Shown one piece after another: positions 47,744 through 57,296 of a stretch of DNA of 64,000 bases (its first letter is position 1; each line of letters starts with the position of its first letter). The notes beneath the pieces were generated by a model that had not been told where the DNA came from, did not search any database, and worked only from the letters and a program-made list of their open reading frames with translations. Position numbers and translations under genes: made by a program. The stretch comes from Roseomonas sp. GC11 (lineage in GTDB: Bacteria > Pseudomonadota > Alphaproteobacteria > Acetobacterales > Acetobacteraceae). The DNA lies in the NCBI RefSeq assembly GCF_024437745.1, contig NZ_JANFNY010000008.1, forward strand, positions 1 to 64,000, read 5' to 3'.

Positions 47744-48958
47744 ATGCCGCTTCGCCGTGCCCTGCTGGGCGGTGCCGCCGCGGTGCTTGCCGCCGGCACG
47801 CTGCCCGCCCCCGTCCTGGCGCAGGCCCGCCGCCCCGCGGGACGCCCCGCCCCGGCCGCGCCGACCGCCTCCGGCAGCCCCGCCACCACCCCGCTTGGCC
47901 CGCTCGACACGAGCGCGCAGCAGGCGATCATGATCGACTGCGACACCGGCGCCGTGCTGCTGGAGAAGAACGCGGACGAGCGCATGCCGCCTTCCTCCAT
48001 GTCGAAGCTGATGACGATGTATGTCGTCTTCGACCTGCTCAAGCAGGGGCGGCTGCGGCTGGACCAGACCCTGCCGGTGAGCGAGCGCGCCTGGCGCATG
48101 GGCGGCTCCAAGATGTTCGTCGAGCTGGGCAGTTCCATCTCGATCGACAATCTGGCGCGCGGCGTCATCGTGCATTCCGGCAATGATGCCTGCATCGTGC
48201 TGGCCGAGGGCATCAGCGGCAGCGAGCAGCAATTCGCCGAGCTGCTGAACGAATACGCCAAGAAGATCGGCCTGCACGACAGCACCTTCCGCAACGCGAC
48301 CGGCTGGCCCGACCCCGAGCACAAGATGACGGCGCGCGACCTCGGCATCCTGGCGCGCCGGCTGATCACCGATTTCCCGCAATACTTCCCGATCTACAGC
48401 GAGCGTTCCTTCCTCTGGAACGGCATCACGCAGGAGAATCGCAACCCGCTGCTCGGCCGCGTGCCGGGGGCGGACGGGCTGAAGACCGGGCATACCGAGG
48501 CGGCGGGCTATGGCCTCGTCGGCACGGTCAAGCGTGGGGACCGGCGGGTGATCCTGGTGGTGAACGGCCTGACCTCCATGCGCCAGCGCGGCGAGGAGGC
48601 GGAACGCCTGATCGAATGGGGCTTCCGCGAGTTCGAGAGCGTGGTCCTCTTCCGCGCCGCCGACACGGTGGAGAGCGCCCCGGTCTATCTGGGCGAGCAG
48701 GCCACGGTGCCGCTGGTGGGCGGCAAGGACCTGGTGCTGACCCTGCCGAAGCAGTGGCGGCGCAACCTGCAGGTGAAGCTACGCTACAACGGCCCCATCC
48801 CGGCGCCGATCGCCAAGGGGCAGGAGGTCGGGGTGCTCGACATCTCCGGCCAGGGCGTGCCGCCGATGCAGCTGCCGCTCTATGCCGGGGCGGATGTGCC
48901 GAAGCTGGGCCTGATCCCGCGCATTCCGGCGGTGATCGGCCGGCTGGTCTCGGGCTGA
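47744..48958 (+). CDS. dacC: D-alanyl-D-alanine carboxypeptidase (PBP5/6 type)
   Basis: Penicillin-binding protein of 404 residues that trims the terminal D-Ala from peptidoglycan stems. The three active-site motifs are S85-M-S-K88, S145-G-N147 and K247-T-G249. An N-terminal signal peptide (1-27) is present, then a Pro/Ala-rich spacer. A C-terminal PBP5_C domain (about 296-390) ends in a probable amphipathic helix. It sits 24 bases after rlpA and one base before tmk. Confidence 0.93.
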   Translation: MPLRRALLGGAAAVLAAGTLPAPVLAQARRPAGRPAPAAPTASGSPATTPLGPLDTSAQQAIMIDCDTGAVLLEKNADERMPPSSMSKLMTMYVVFDLLKQGRLRLDQTLPVSERAWRMGGSKMFVELGSSISIDNLARGVIVHSGNDACIVLAEGISGSEQQFAELLNEYAKKIGLHDSTFRNATGWPDPEHKMTARDLGILARRLITDFPQYFPIYSERSFLWNGITQENRNPLLGRVPGADGLKTGHTEAAGYGLVGTVKRGDRRVILVVNGLTSMRQRGEEAERLIEWGFREFESVVLFRAADTVESAPVYLGEQATVPLVGGKDLVLTLPKQWRRNLQVKLRYNGPIPAPIAKGQEVGVLDISGQGVPPMQLPLYAGADVPKLGLIPRIPAVIGRLVSG

Positions 48959-48959
48959 G

Positions 48960-49604
48960 ATGGCGGCGCCCGCGCGCGGCCGCTTCATCACGCTGGAAGG
49001 CGGGGAGGGGGCGGGGAAGACCACCCTCTCCCGCGCCCTGGCGGCACGGCTGGCGGCGGCCGGGCTGCCGGTGCTGCGCACCCGCGAGCCGGGCGGCGCC
49101 CCGGGGGCGGAGGCGCTGCGCGGCCTGCTGCTGACGGGGGGCATCGCCTGGGACCCGGTGGCCGAGGCCATGCTGATGTTCGCGGCGCGGCGGGAGCATC
49201 TGGCCAAGACCATCCTGCCGGCGCTGCAAGCCGGCATCTGGGTGGTGTGCGACCGCTTCGCCGATTCCACCCTGGCCTATCAGTGCCACGGCCATGGCCT
49301 GCCACGCCGGGTGTGGGAGGGGCTGGCCGCCGTGGCGCTGGAGGGTTTCGCACCCGATTGCACCCTGGTGCTGGACCTGCCGCCGGCGCAGGGCATGGCC
49401 CGCGCGCTGGCGCGCAGTGGCGGCGCGCCGGACCGCATCGAGGCGATGGGCGAGGCCTTCCACAGCCGCGTCCACGCCGCCTTCCAGTCCATCGCCACGG
49501 CCGAGCCGGGGCGCTGCGCCGTGCTGGATGCCAAAATGCCGCCCGCCGCCCTGGCCGAGGCCGCCGGGGCCGTGCTGCGGGACCGCCTGGGCGCACCGCT
49601 GTGA
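48960..49604 (+). CDS. tmk: Thymidylate kinase
   Basis: Phosphorylates dTMP to dTDP; 214 residues, standard length. P-loop GGEGAGKTT at 14-22, the DR motif as CDRFADSTLAYQ, and a LID-like segment near LARSGGAPDRIEAMGEAF. It begins one base after the dacC stop and overlaps holB by 4 bases. The tmk-holB pair is widely conserved in bacteria. Confidence 0.96.
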   Translation: MAAPARGRFITLEGGEGAGKTTLSRALAARLAAAGLPVLRTREPGGAPGAEALRGLLLTGGIAWDPVAEAMLMFAARREHLAKTILPALQAGIWVVCDRFADSTLAYQCHGHGLPRRVWEGLAAVALEGFAPDCTLVLDLPPAQGMARALARSGGAPDRIEAMGEAFHSRVHAAFQSIATAEPGRCAVLDAKMPPAALAEAAGAVLRDRLGAPL

Positions 49605-50605
49605 CCCCGCCCGAGGCCCGCGCCAACCCCGACCTTTTCGGCCATGAGCATGCCGCCGCCGCGCTGGCCGAGGCGGCGGGGGCGGGGCGGCTGCACCATG
49701 CCTGGCTGCTGGCCGGGCCGCGCGGGGTGGGCAAGGCGACGCTGGCCTATCGCTTCGCCCGCTGGCTGCTGGCCGGGCGCCCGCCCGGGCCGTCGCCCCT
49801 CTCTCTCCCGCCGGGGGATGCGGTGTTCCGCCGTGTCGCCGCCGGCGCCCATGCCGATCTGCGCAGCCTCGCCCCCAATGCCGGCGAGCGCGGGGTGAAG
49901 CTGATCATCCGTGTGGACGAGGTGCGGCAGGTGCCGCGCTTTCTCGGCCTGACGGCGGCGGAAGGGGGGTGGCGCATCATTGTGGTCGAACAGGCCGAGG
50001 CGATGAACGCCGAAGCCCAGAACGCCCTGCTGAAAACCCTGGAGGAGCCGCCCGCCCGCGCCCTGCTGCTGCTGACCACGGCGGCGCCGGACCGGCTGCT
50101 GCCCACCATCCGCAGCCGCTGCCGGCGCATTGACCTTTTCCCGCTGCCGGAGCCGACCATGGAGCGGGTGTTGGGGCACTGGCTGCCCGAGATGCCGGAG
50201 GCGCAGCGCGCCACCCTGGCACGCATTGCCGGAGGCGCCCCGGGCCGCGCCCTGCAACTGGCCGAGGGCGATGGGCTGGCCCTGCAGCAGCAGGTGGAGG
50301 GTTTTCTGGCCAGCCTGCCACGCCCGGAGCCGCGCGCCCTGCACGAGCTGGGCGACTTCCTGGCATCGCGGCGTGACGGCAGTGCCTTCACCACCTTCAT
50401 CGCGTTGCTGCGGCAGGAGCTGGGTGGCGCCATCCGCGCTGCCGGCCGCGGGCAGCCGGCGCCGGGCTACATCGCAACCCGCCCGCTTGCCGATTGGGCG
50501 GCGCTGTGGGACACCCTGGGCCGCCTGGCCGACGAGACCGAAACCCTGAATCTGGACCGCAAGCAGGCGGTGCTGAGCGGACTCTCGCAACTGGCCTCGC
50601 GCTGA
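49601..50605 (+). CDS. holB: DNA polymerase III subunit delta'
   Basis: Clamp-loader subunit of 334 residues. The AAA+ fold has a P-loop GPRGVGKAT at 39-47, HHAWLLAG before it, and EAMNAEAQNALLKTLEEPPARALLLLTT with the IRSRCRRI arginine-finger region. The Cys residues that hold zinc in E. coli delta' are missing. The start is a GTG at 49601, overlapping the tmk stop in a GTGA. Confidence 0.92.
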   Translation: MTPPEARANPDLFGHEHAAAALAEAAGAGRLHHAWLLAGPRGVGKATLAYRFARWLLAGRPPGPSPLSLPPGDAVFRRVAAGAHADLRSLAPNAGERGVKLIIRVDEVRQVPRFLGLTAAEGGWRIIVVEQAEAMNAEAQNALLKTLEEPPARALLLLTTAAPDRLLPTIRSRCRRIDLFPLPEPTMERVLGHWLPEMPEAQRATLARIAGGAPGRALQLAEGDGLALQQQVEGFLASLPRPEPRALHELGDFLASRRDGSAFTTFIALLRQELGGAIRAAGRGQPAPGYIATRPLADWAALWDTLGRLADETETLNLDRKQAVLSGLSQLASR

Positions 50606-50616
50606 GGACCAAGAGC

Positions 50617-52182
50617 ATGACGAGCGAGCGGCGCTTCTACCTGACGACGCCCATCTACTACGTGAACGACAAGCCGCATATCGGCCACGCCTACACCTCG
50701 CTGGCGGCCGATGTGCTCGCGCGGTGGAAGCGCATGACCGGGCATGAGGTCTTCTTCCTCACCGGCACGGACGAGCACGGCCAGAAGGTCGAGAAGGCCG
50801 CCGAGGCGCGCGGCATGGATCCGCAGAGCTTCACCGATACGGTGAGCCATGCCTTCCGCGATCTCGCGGCCCGGATGAACTATTCCAACGATGCCTTCAT
50901 CCGCACCACGGAGGAGCGCCACAAGGCCGCCTGCGCCGCGCTGTGGAAGACGCTGGAGGAGAAGGGCGAGATCTATCTCGGCCATTACGAGGGCTGGTAC
51001 GCGGTGCGCGACGAGGCCTTCTATGGCCCGGACGAGATCACCGAGAAGGACGGCCAGAAATTCGCCCCGACCGGCGCGCCGGTGGAGTGGGTGAGGGAGC
51101 CTTCCTACTTCTTCCGCCTGTCCAACTGGCAGGATCGACTTCTGACATTTTATGAAGAAAATCCGGACTTTATCGCACCGGTTTCGCGTCGCAACGAAGT
51201 CATCAGTTTCGTCAGGAGCGGGCTGAGCGACCTGTCCATTTCCCGCACCTCCTTCAAGTGGGGTGTGAAGGTGCCGGGTGACGAAGCCCATGTGATGTAT
51301 GTCTGGCTGGATGCGCTGACAAACTACATCACCGCCCTCGGCTATCCCGATGAAAAGGCAGAATCCTGGAAATTCTGGCCGGCGGATATCCATTTCGTCG
51401 GCAAGGATATCGTCCGCTTCCATGCGATTTTCTGGCCGGCCTTCCTGATGGCCGCCGGCCTGCCCACGCCGAAGCGCGTCTTCGCCCATGGCTGGTGGAC
51501 GAATGAGGGGCAGAAGATCTCCAAGTCCCTCGGCAATGTCATCGACCCGCTGGCGCTGGTCGAGGAATTTGGCCTGGACGCGGTGCGTTATTTCCTCCTG
51601 CGCGAGGTGCCCTTCGGTCAGGATGGCGACTTCCAGCGCAAGGCCCTGATCGGCCGCCTGAATGGCGAACTGGCGGATGCCCTGGGCAACCTCGCCAACC
51701 GCACGCTCAGCCTGATCCAGCGCAATTGCGGCGGCCTGTTGCCGGAGCCCGCCGCCGCCCAGGCGGAGGCGGACCGTGGCTTCCTGGCGGCCACCGGCCA
51801 TGGTGATGCCGAAGGCAGCCCCGCCTGGCTGGCCGCCAAGGTCGATGCGCTGCTGAACGAGCAGAAATTCGATGCCGCTCTGTCGCTGCTCTTCGCCTCC
51901 ATCCGCGAGGCCAATGGGTACATCACCCGTGAACAGCCCTGGGCGCTGAAGAAAACCGACCCGGAGCGCATGGTGGTGGTGCTGCGCACCCTGCATGATG
52001 CCCTGCGTGTCTTCGCCACGCTGCTCTGGCCTTTCATGCCGGAGACGATGGCGAAGCTGCTGGACCAGCTCGGCGTGCCAGCCGAGGCGCGTGGGGTGGA
52101 TGCCCTGGCGACGCCGCTGCCCGGCGGCATTGCCCTGCCGGCGCCCAGCCCGCTCTTCCAGAAGATCCAGGGCGAGGCCTGA
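50617..52182 (+). CDS. metG: Methionyl-tRNA synthetase
   Basis: Charges tRNA-Met; 521 residues. The HIGH motif is at 21-24 (KPHIGHAYTS) and KISKS at about 300-304. It lacks the zinc-knuckle and the C-terminal dimerisation domain of long forms, as is usual for alphaproteobacterial MetG. ATG 50617 has GAGGACC upstream, 12 bases after holB. It shares one base with tatD. A stretch near 51120-51260 has more A/T-ending codons than the rest. Confidence 0.96.
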   Translation: MTSERRFYLTTPIYYVNDKPHIGHAYTSLAADVLARWKRMTGHEVFFLTGTDEHGQKVEKAAEARGMDPQSFTDTVSHAFRDLAARMNYSNDAFIRTTEERHKAACAALWKTLEEKGEIYLGHYEGWYAVRDEAFYGPDEITEKDGQKFAPTGAPVEWVREPSYFFRLSNWQDRLLTFYEENPDFIAPVSRRNEVISFVRSGLSDLSISRTSFKWGVKVPGDEAHVMYVWLDALTNYITALGYPDEKAESWKFWPADIHFVGKDIVRFHAIFWPAFLMAAGLPTPKRVFAHGWWTNEGQKISKSLGNVIDPLALVEEFGLDAVRYFLLREVPFGQDGDFQRKALIGRLNGELADALGNLANRTLSLIQRNCGGLLPEPAAAQAEADRGFLAATGHGDAEGSPAWLAAKVDALLNEQKFDAALSLLFASIREANGYITREQPWALKKTDPERMVVVLRTLHDALRVFATLLWPFMPETMAKLLDQLGVPAEARGVDALATPLPGGIALPAPSPLFQKIQGEA

Positions 52183-52955
52183 TGCTCGTCGACAGCCACT
52201 GCCACCTCGACTACTTTACTGAGGCGGAGATCGAGGACATCCTGGCCCGCGCTGCTGCGGCCGGGGTGGGCCGGATGGTGACCATTGGCGTGCGCATGTC
52301 GCAGGCCGAGACGGTGAAAGCCCTGGCCGAGCGCTTCCCGCAGGTCTGGGGCACGGTTGGCGTCCATCCGCAAAGCGTCGGCGAAGCTCCGCTGCCAACG
52401 GTGGAGGAGATCGTCTCCGCCACGCAGCACCCGCGCATCATCGGCATCGGCGAGAGCGGGCTGGACTATTTTTACGACAAGGCCCCGCGCGCGGTGCAGC
52501 AGGAAGGCTTCCGCCGCCATATCCGCGCGGCCCAGGCCACGCAGCTGCCGCTTGTGATCCACGCCCGCGATGCGGATGAGGATATTCTGGCGCTGCTCAA
52601 GGAAGAAAAGGGGCAGGGGGGTGACTTCCCCTTTCTCCTCCACTGCTTCAGTTCTGGACGCAAGCTTGCCGAGGAAGCTCTTGATCTTGGAGGATATGTC
52701 TCCCTTTCGGGCATCTTGACATTCCCCAAATCCCAGGAAATCCGCGACATCGCTCGCGATGTGCCGATGGAGCGGTTGCTGGTGGAGACTGACTCGCCCT
52801 ACCTGGCGCCGGTGCCGTTCCGCGGAAAGCGCAACGAGCCTTCCTATGTCGCCCATACGGCGCGTGTCTTGGCCGAAGTGAAGCAGGTGAGCCCGGAGGA
52901 ACTGGCTCGCATCACCACCGAGAATTTTTTTCGGCTATTCCAGAAAGCCCGTTAA
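52182..52955 (+). CDS. tatD: TatD-family metal-dependent hydrolase
   Basis: Deoxyribonuclease-like TIM-barrel hydrolase of 257 residues. Metal ligands are visible: H6 and H8 in DSHCHLD, the Glu of GIGESGLDY, VIHAR, and the Asp of VETDSPYLAP. It overlaps metG by one base, the normal neighbour in alphaproteobacteria. From about 52640 the codon use becomes less GC-rich. Confidence 0.93.
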   Translation: MLVDSHCHLDYFTEAEIEDILARAAAAGVGRMVTIGVRMSQAETVKALAERFPQVWGTVGVHPQSVGEAPLPTVEEIVSATQHPRIIGIGESGLDYFYDKAPRAVQQEGFRRHIRAAQATQLPLVIHARDADEDILALLKEEKGQGGDFPFLLHCFSSGRKLAEEALDLGGYVSLSGILTFPKSQEIRDIARDVPMERLLVETDSPYLAPVPFRGKRNEPSYVAHTARVLAEVKQVSPEELARITTENFFRLFQKAR

Positions 52956-52959
52956 AGCT

Positions 52960-53757
52960 TTGAACTTAAAAATAACCATTCTGGGCTGCGGTGGCTCGGC
53001 TGGCGTGCCCATGCTGGGTGGCCCGGATGGGGCCGGTGATTGGGGCCTGTGTGATCCAGCCGAGCCACGCAATAACCGGACGCGTTCCTCGATCCTGATC
53101 GAGGCCGAGGATGGGCGCCGTCTGCTGGTCGATGCCGGGCCGGATCTGCGCCGCCAACTCCTGGCCTGTCGGATCGGTCGTGTTGATGCGCTGTTGGTCA
53201 CGCATGGCCATGCCGACCATATCATGGGCCTGGATGAATTCCGTCCTTTGAACCGGGCCATTGGCGCGGCCATTCCGGTTCATGCCATGCCGGATACCTT
53301 GGCTGAGTTAAGGGCGCGCTTTGACTACGTTTTCCGTGAGCCGACCGCGCCAGCCTTCTATCGGCCCGCATTGACGCCACATCCGGTGGAGCCAGGGGAT
53401 ACGCTGGACATCGCCGGCCTTCCGGTGACGCTGTTCCGCCAGGACCACAAGGTGATGGATACCTTGGGCCTGCGGATAGGGCGCTTCGCTTATTCCACCG
53501 ATGTTGTGCATCTGCCGGATGAAAGCCTTGAGGCTTTGAAGGGCGTGGAAACCTGGATCGTGGGGTGCTTCCAACGCCGTCCGCACAGTGTTCATGCCCA
53601 TCTGGAGCGGGTTCTTGAATGGCGGGATCTGCTGAAGCCACGCCGTGTCGTTCTGACCCATATGGGGCCGGACATGGATTGGGCGTGGCTGAGGGCTCAT
53701 TTGCCTGAGGGTGTGACGGCTGCCTGGGATGGCATGGTCCTGCATTCACTCTTTTAA
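52960..53757 (+). CDS. PhnP-like metallo-beta-lactamase-fold hydrolase
   Basis: MBL-fold phosphodiesterase-like protein of 265 residues. The metal site is H82-G-H84-A-D86-H87 (THGHADHIMG), with further ligands likely in RQDHKVMDTLG and LTHMGPDMDW. The N-terminus TILGCGGSAGVPML is typical of the PhnP/RNase Z-like branch. The start is a TTG at 52960, 4 bases after tatD, with no clear ribosome site, so coupling to tatD is likely. Codons are less GC-rich than in the neighbours. Its place after tatD is conserved in alphaproteobacteria. Confidence 0.87.
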   Translation: MNLKITILGCGGSAGVPMLGGPDGAGDWGLCDPAEPRNNRTRSSILIEAEDGRRLLVDAGPDLRRQLLACRIGRVDALLVTHGHADHIMGLDEFRPLNRAIGAAIPVHAMPDTLAELRARFDYVFREPTAPAFYRPALTPHPVEPGDTLDIAGLPVTLFRQDHKVMDTLGLRIGRFAYSTDVVHLPDESLEALKGVETWIVGCFQRRPHSVHAHLERVLEWRDLLKPRRVVLTHMGPDMDWAWLRAHLPEGVTAAWDGMVLHSLF

Positions 53758-53759
53758 AT

Positions 53760-53788
53760 TTGTCATAATCTTCCTTATGCGCTATCTT
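53760..53788 (+). promoter_or_regulatory. Candidate promoter of mazG
   Basis: TTGTCA (5 of 6 to the -35 consensus) and TATCTT (4 of 6 to the -10 consensus) are 17 bases apart, 29 bases before the mazG start. This A/T-rich gap is one of the few with recognisable housekeeping promoter elements. Confidence 0.5.
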
Positions 53789-53817
53789 AAGCGCAACTCA
53801 AATAAAGGGCTTTGACC

Positions 53818-54609
53818 ATGACCGCCGCCGCTTGCACCCTCACCCGGCTGCTGGAGATCATGGCCCGACTACGTGCCCCTGATGGTTGCCCGTGGGACCG
53901 TGTGCAGGACTTCGCCTCGATCGCGCCCTACACGATCGAGGAAGCCTATGAGGTCGCCGATGCCATCGCCAAAGCGGACATGCCCGCACTTCAGGATGAA
54001 CTGGGCGATTTGCTCTTCCAGGTCGTCTACCACGCTCAAATGGCGAGCGAGGCCGGCGCCTTTGATTTCGCCGCTGTTGCTCAGGGCATTTCGGACAAGA
54101 TGATCCGCCGCCACCCGCATGTCTTTGGCGAGGCTGCCGCGCGGGATGCCGCCACCCAAACCGAGGCCTGGGAAACCCAGAAGCAGGCCGAACGCGCCGC
54201 CCGTGCTGAAACCGGCACCCTGGCTGGCCTTCCTGTTGCCCTGCCAGCCCTGACCCGCGCCGCCAAGATCACCCGCCGCGTGGCCCATGTGGGCTTCGAC
54301 TGGCCGGATGCCGCCGGCGTGCTGGATAAGCTGGCAGAGGAAACCGCCGAACTGCGTGCTGAGCTGGACACTGGCTCGCGCGAGGCCATCGCGGAAGAGT
54401 ATGGCGACATGCTCTTCGTCCTGGCCAACCTCGGGCGCAAGCTGGATCTCGACCCGGAAGCCTGCCTGCGGGCCGCCAATGCGAAGTTCGAACGCCGCTT
54501 TGGAGCCGTAGAAGCACGGCTATCCGCGGAAGGCCTCACGCCACAGGAAGCTGGGCTGGAGCGGATGGAAGCCGAATGGCAGGCCGTGAAGCGGGCCGAA
54601 AAAGCCTAA
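53818..54609 (+). CDS. mazG: Nucleoside triphosphate pyrophosphohydrolase MazG
   Basis: Hydrolyses NTPs to NMP and pyrophosphate for house-cleaning; 263 residues with two MazG repeats. The first has EEAYE at 41-45 and DELGDLLFQVVYHAQMA from 60; the second has EETAEL and EEYGDMLFVLANLGR. ATG 53818 has AAAGGG upstream. In many alphaproteobacteria mazG follows hflX; here it is convergent with that operon. Confidence 0.94.
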   Translation: MTAAACTLTRLLEIMARLRAPDGCPWDRVQDFASIAPYTIEEAYEVADAIAKADMPALQDELGDLLFQVVYHAQMASEAGAFDFAAVAQGISDKMIRRHPHVFGEAAARDAATQTEAWETQKQAERAARAETGTLAGLPVALPALTRAAKITRRVAHVGFDWPDAAGVLDKLAEETAELRAELDTGSREAIAEEYGDMLFVLANLGRKLDLDPEACLRAANAKFERRFGAVEARLSAEGLTPQEAGLERMEAEWQAVKRAEKA

Positions 54610-54624
54610 CTCTGAAAGCGGGGT

Positions 54625-54647
54625 CTGGGGGGATCTCATCCCCCCAG
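54625..54647. terminator. Bidirectional terminator hairpin
   Basis: CTGGGGGGAT and ATCCCCCCAG form a perfect 10-bp stem with a CTC loop, placed between the convergent mazG and inositol-phosphatase-like genes. The plus-strand 3' side is followed by CCTTCTTCTCTGTCTT, a weak T-rich tail. Confidence 0.6.
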
Positions 54648-54661
54648 CCTTCTTCTCTGTC

Positions 54662-55486
54662 TTATGCGAGCAGCGCCTCGCGCGCCGCCTGCCAGCTTTC
54701 CCTGTCCGGCGCCGCCAGCAATCCGCCCCCCGTATGCTCGGGCTGATATTCGCTACCATCGAAGCGCGCGCTATAGCCGCCCGCCTCCCGGTGCAGCAGC
54801 CAGCCCGGCAGGTGGTCCCAGGGCATCAGCCTATTATAGATGACGATATGCGCCCCGCCCGAGGCCACCAGGCGATACTCATGCGCAGCGCAGCGGAACT
54901 GCACACCGCTCGCCAGCCGTGGCAGCCGGGCGGTGACCTGGCTGCGCAGAGGCTCCGCCATCCAGGTCCAGGAGACGGCGCCGATCATCCGCTCAACCGG
55001 CACCGGCGCCGCCACCCGCAGGTCGCTCCGCTCGCCGGAGGGGGTTTCGATCCAGGCCCCCTCCCCGCGCAGCGCGATGGCGGTATCGTCGCCCAGCGGA
55101 TCATGAATCCAGGCGCCCACCACCTCGCCCTTCACCACGGCAGCGGCCATGCAGCCGAAAAGCGGCACGCCGGCAGCGAAATTGGCCGTGCCATCCACCG
55201 GGTCCACCACGAAGGCGAGATCCGCCCCCGCCAGCCGCCCCAGGAGGGAGGGATCCGCGGCACAGGCTTCCTCCCCCACCACGACGCAGCCCGGGAAGCG
55301 GGCCTGCAGGGCGGCGGTGATCTGGCGTTCCGCAGCCTCATCGGCATCGGTCACCAGATCCATCGGGCTGGACTTGCTGCGGATGGCCTCGGCCGAGAGC
55401 CGCCGGAAGCGCGGCAGGATCTCGGCGCGGGCGGCCTCGCGCAGCAGGGCGGCGAGGTCGCTCGCCTGGGCATGGGTGAAGCGCAT
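54662..55486 (-). CDS. Inositol monophosphatase-family phosphatase (HisN/SuhB-like)
   Basis: Mg-dependent phosphatase of 274 residues. Motifs are MDLVTDADEAAE, GEE at 71-73, DPVDGTANF at 95-103 and MPWDHLPGWLLHREAGG. The family includes inositol-1-phosphatase, histidinol-phosphatase HisN and CysQ; the sequence does not decide between them. It follows hflX by 12 bases on the same strand, so it probably belongs to the hfq-hflX transcript. Confidence 0.88.
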   Translation of the reverse strand: MRFTHAQASDLAALLREAARAEILPRFRRLSAEAIRSKSSPMDLVTDADEAAERQITAALQARFPGCVVVGEEACAADPSLLGRLAGADLAFVVDPVDGTANFAAGVPLFGCMAAAVVKGEVVGAWIHDPLGDDTAIALRGEGAWIETPSGERSDLRVAAPVPVERMIGAVSWTWMAEPLRSQVTARLPRLASGVQFRCAAHEYRLVASGGAHIVIYNRLMPWDHLPGWLLHREAGGYSARFDGSEYQPEHTGGGLLAAPDRESWQAAREALLA

Positions 55487-55498
55487 CGGATATCCCCG

Positions 55499-56866
55499 TC
55501 AGGCCTGTTCGAAGCGGGCGCGGTTGGCGGGAGACAGCCGCACCGTCAGGCGCACCGCGTCCTCGGCATCCTCGCGGGCGAGCACCTCGCCATGCTGGTA
55601 GAGCCAGGCGATACGGGCACCGTCACTGGGTGGCAGGCTGTATTCGGCCACCTCCATCCCGGCCGCCATGCGGGCATCGAGGGCCGCGCGCAGCGCATCC
55701 AGCCCCTCCCCCGTCAGCGCCGAGACGGCGACGGAGCCGGCATCATTCACCCCCGGCACCTCGGCCGTGCCGCCCAGCAGATCGGCCTTGTTCAGCACCT
55801 CGATGGTGCGGGCCGGCCAGTTCTCGTCCAGCGTGGCATGGGCGCCGCCCGCCATCTCGGTGAGCACGCCAACCACGTCGTTGCGCTGGGCCGTGGTGTC
55901 CGGGTGCGCCACATCCCGCACATGCAGGATGATGTCAGCCGCCGCCACCTCCTCCAGCGTCGCGCGGAAGGCCTCGATCAGCTGCGTCGGCAGGTCGCTG
56001 ATGAAGCCCACCGTGTCGGAGAGGATGACGGTCCGCCCGCTGGGCAGGCGGATGGCGCGCATGGTCGGGTCCAGCGTGGCGAAAAGCTGGTCCTGCGCGT
56101 AGACACCGGCGCCGGTCAGGGCGTTGAACAGGGTGGACTTGCCGGCATTGGTATAGCCCACCAGCGCCACCACCGGAAACGGCACGCGGGTGCGCGCAGC
56201 CCGGTGCAGGCCACGGGTGCGGCGCACCTGCTCGAGTTCGCGCTTCAGCTTGACGATGCGCTCGCCGATCAGGCGGCGGTCGATCTCGATCTGGCTTTCA
56301 CCCGGGCCGCCCAGGAAGCCGAAGCCGCCGCGCTGCCGTTCCAGGTGGGTCCAGGACCGCACGAGGCGCGTGCGCTGGTATTCCAGATGCGCCAGCTCGA
56401 CCTGCAGCGTGCCTTCCTTGGTGCGGGCCCGCTCGCCGAAAATCTCCAGGATCAACCCGGTGCGGTCGATCACCTTGCAGTGCCATTCGCGCTCCAGGTT
56501 GCGCTGCTGCACGGGCGAGAGGGCGGCATCCACCACCACGACGCCGATCTGGTTTTCCTCGATGGCGAGGCGCGCCATCTCCACCTGCCCTTCGCCCAGC
56601 AGGGTGGAAGGCCGGCGCCCGCGCAGCGGGAAGACCGCGCTGTGGACGATGGTCAGGCCAATGGAAGCCGCCAGGCCCACCGCCTCGGCCAGCTTGGCCT
56701 CGGCGGCGCGGTTGGCGGCGCCACGGTGGTCCGGGAAGGGAATGACGCCCTCCGCGCCACCCGGGCGCGAAGACCGCTCATAGGGCAGGATCACGGCGGC
56801 CAGGGTGGGCTTGCCACCCTGGTCCGTGACTTTGTCAGTCGGAGGAGCCGACAGGATTGACCTCAC
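55499..56866 (-). CDS. hflX: GTPase HflX
   Basis: Ribosome-splitting GTPase, 455 residues. An N-terminal HflX domain ([29 protein letters not shown]) leads to the G domain with G1 GYTNAGKST near 237, G3 DTVGF, and G4 NKAD. The start is a GTG at 56866 that lies inside the hfq coding region (32-base overlap, another frame). The first 20 residues are not conserved, so a slightly later start cannot be ruled out, although no ATG is available before the conserved domain. Confidence 0.93.
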   Translation of the reverse strand: MRSILSAPPTDKVTDQGGKPTLAAVILPYERSSRPGGAEGVIPFPDHRGAANRAAEAKLAEAVGLAASIGLTIVHSAVFPLRGRRPSTLLGEGQVEMARLAIEENQIGVVVVDAALSPVQQRNLEREWHCKVIDRTGLILEIFGERARTKEGTLQVELAHLEYQRTRLVRSWTHLERQRGGFGFLGGPGESQIEIDRRLIGERIVKLKRELEQVRRTRGLHRAARTRVPFPVVALVGYTNAGKSTLFNALTGAGVYAQDQLFATLDPTMRAIRLPSGRTVILSDTVGFISDLPTQLIEAFRATLEEVAAADIILHVRDVAHPDTTAQRNDVVGVLTEMAGGAHATLDENWPARTIEVLNKADLLGGTAEVPGVNDAGSVAVSALTGEGLDALRAALDARMAAGMEVAEYSLPPSDGARIAWLYQHGEVLAREDAEDAVRLTVRLSPANRARFEQA

Positions 56867-57179
56867 GCTGAAGTGTCATGGTGCCCTCGCGCGTCACGGT
56901 GACGGTGCCGCCGGCAGGATTGCCCTGGGCGGCCCCGGCCGTGGCGGCCGTGGCGTCAAACAGCATGATCGGCGCGCCCGGCATGACGGTGCTGATGGCG
57001 TGCTTGTAGACCAGCTGGGTGTGACCGTCCCGACGCAGCAGGACGGAAAAATTGTCAAACCAGGTGATGATGCCCTGGAGCTTGACGCCATTGACGAGGA
57101 AGATCGTCACCGGCGTCTTGCTCTTGCGGACATGGTTCAGGAACACGTCCTGAACATTCTGGGACTTCTCGGCGGCCAT
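56835..57179 (-). CDS. hfq: RNA chaperone Hfq
   Basis: Sm-like hexameric RNA chaperone of 114 residues that pairs small RNAs with mRNAs. The Sm1 motif ([27 protein letters not shown]) and Sm2 motif (YKHAIST) are intact. The tail after residue 75 is longer than in many alphaproteobacterial Hfq proteins and is Ala/Gly/Thr-rich. AAGGA lies just before ATG 57179. hfq-hflX downstream of ntrYX is the classical alphaproteobacterial order. Confidence 0.96.
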   Translation of the reverse strand: MAAEKSQNVQDVFLNHVRKSKTPVTIFLVNGVKLQGIITWFDNFSVLLRRDGHTQLVYKHAISTVMPGAPIMLFDATAATAGAAQGNPAGGTVTVTREGTMTLQREVNPVGSSD

Positions 57180-57296
57180 CGGCTCGGTCCTTCTTCTTCT
57201 TGGCGAGCCACCTTGTCATGGCCGTTCAGTCGGTGCTGCGGCTCACGCGGGGCTACGCCCCGGCGTGCGGGGCTGCCCGCCGGTTCGCCCGCAAGA

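Noticed and set aside
57180-57296. Possible small RNA gene between the HAD phosphatase gene and hfq
   Set aside because: Only a 5-bp GGGGC-TAC-GCCCC hairpin (57249-57261) and a short unconserved open frame are visible; no promoter or terminator.
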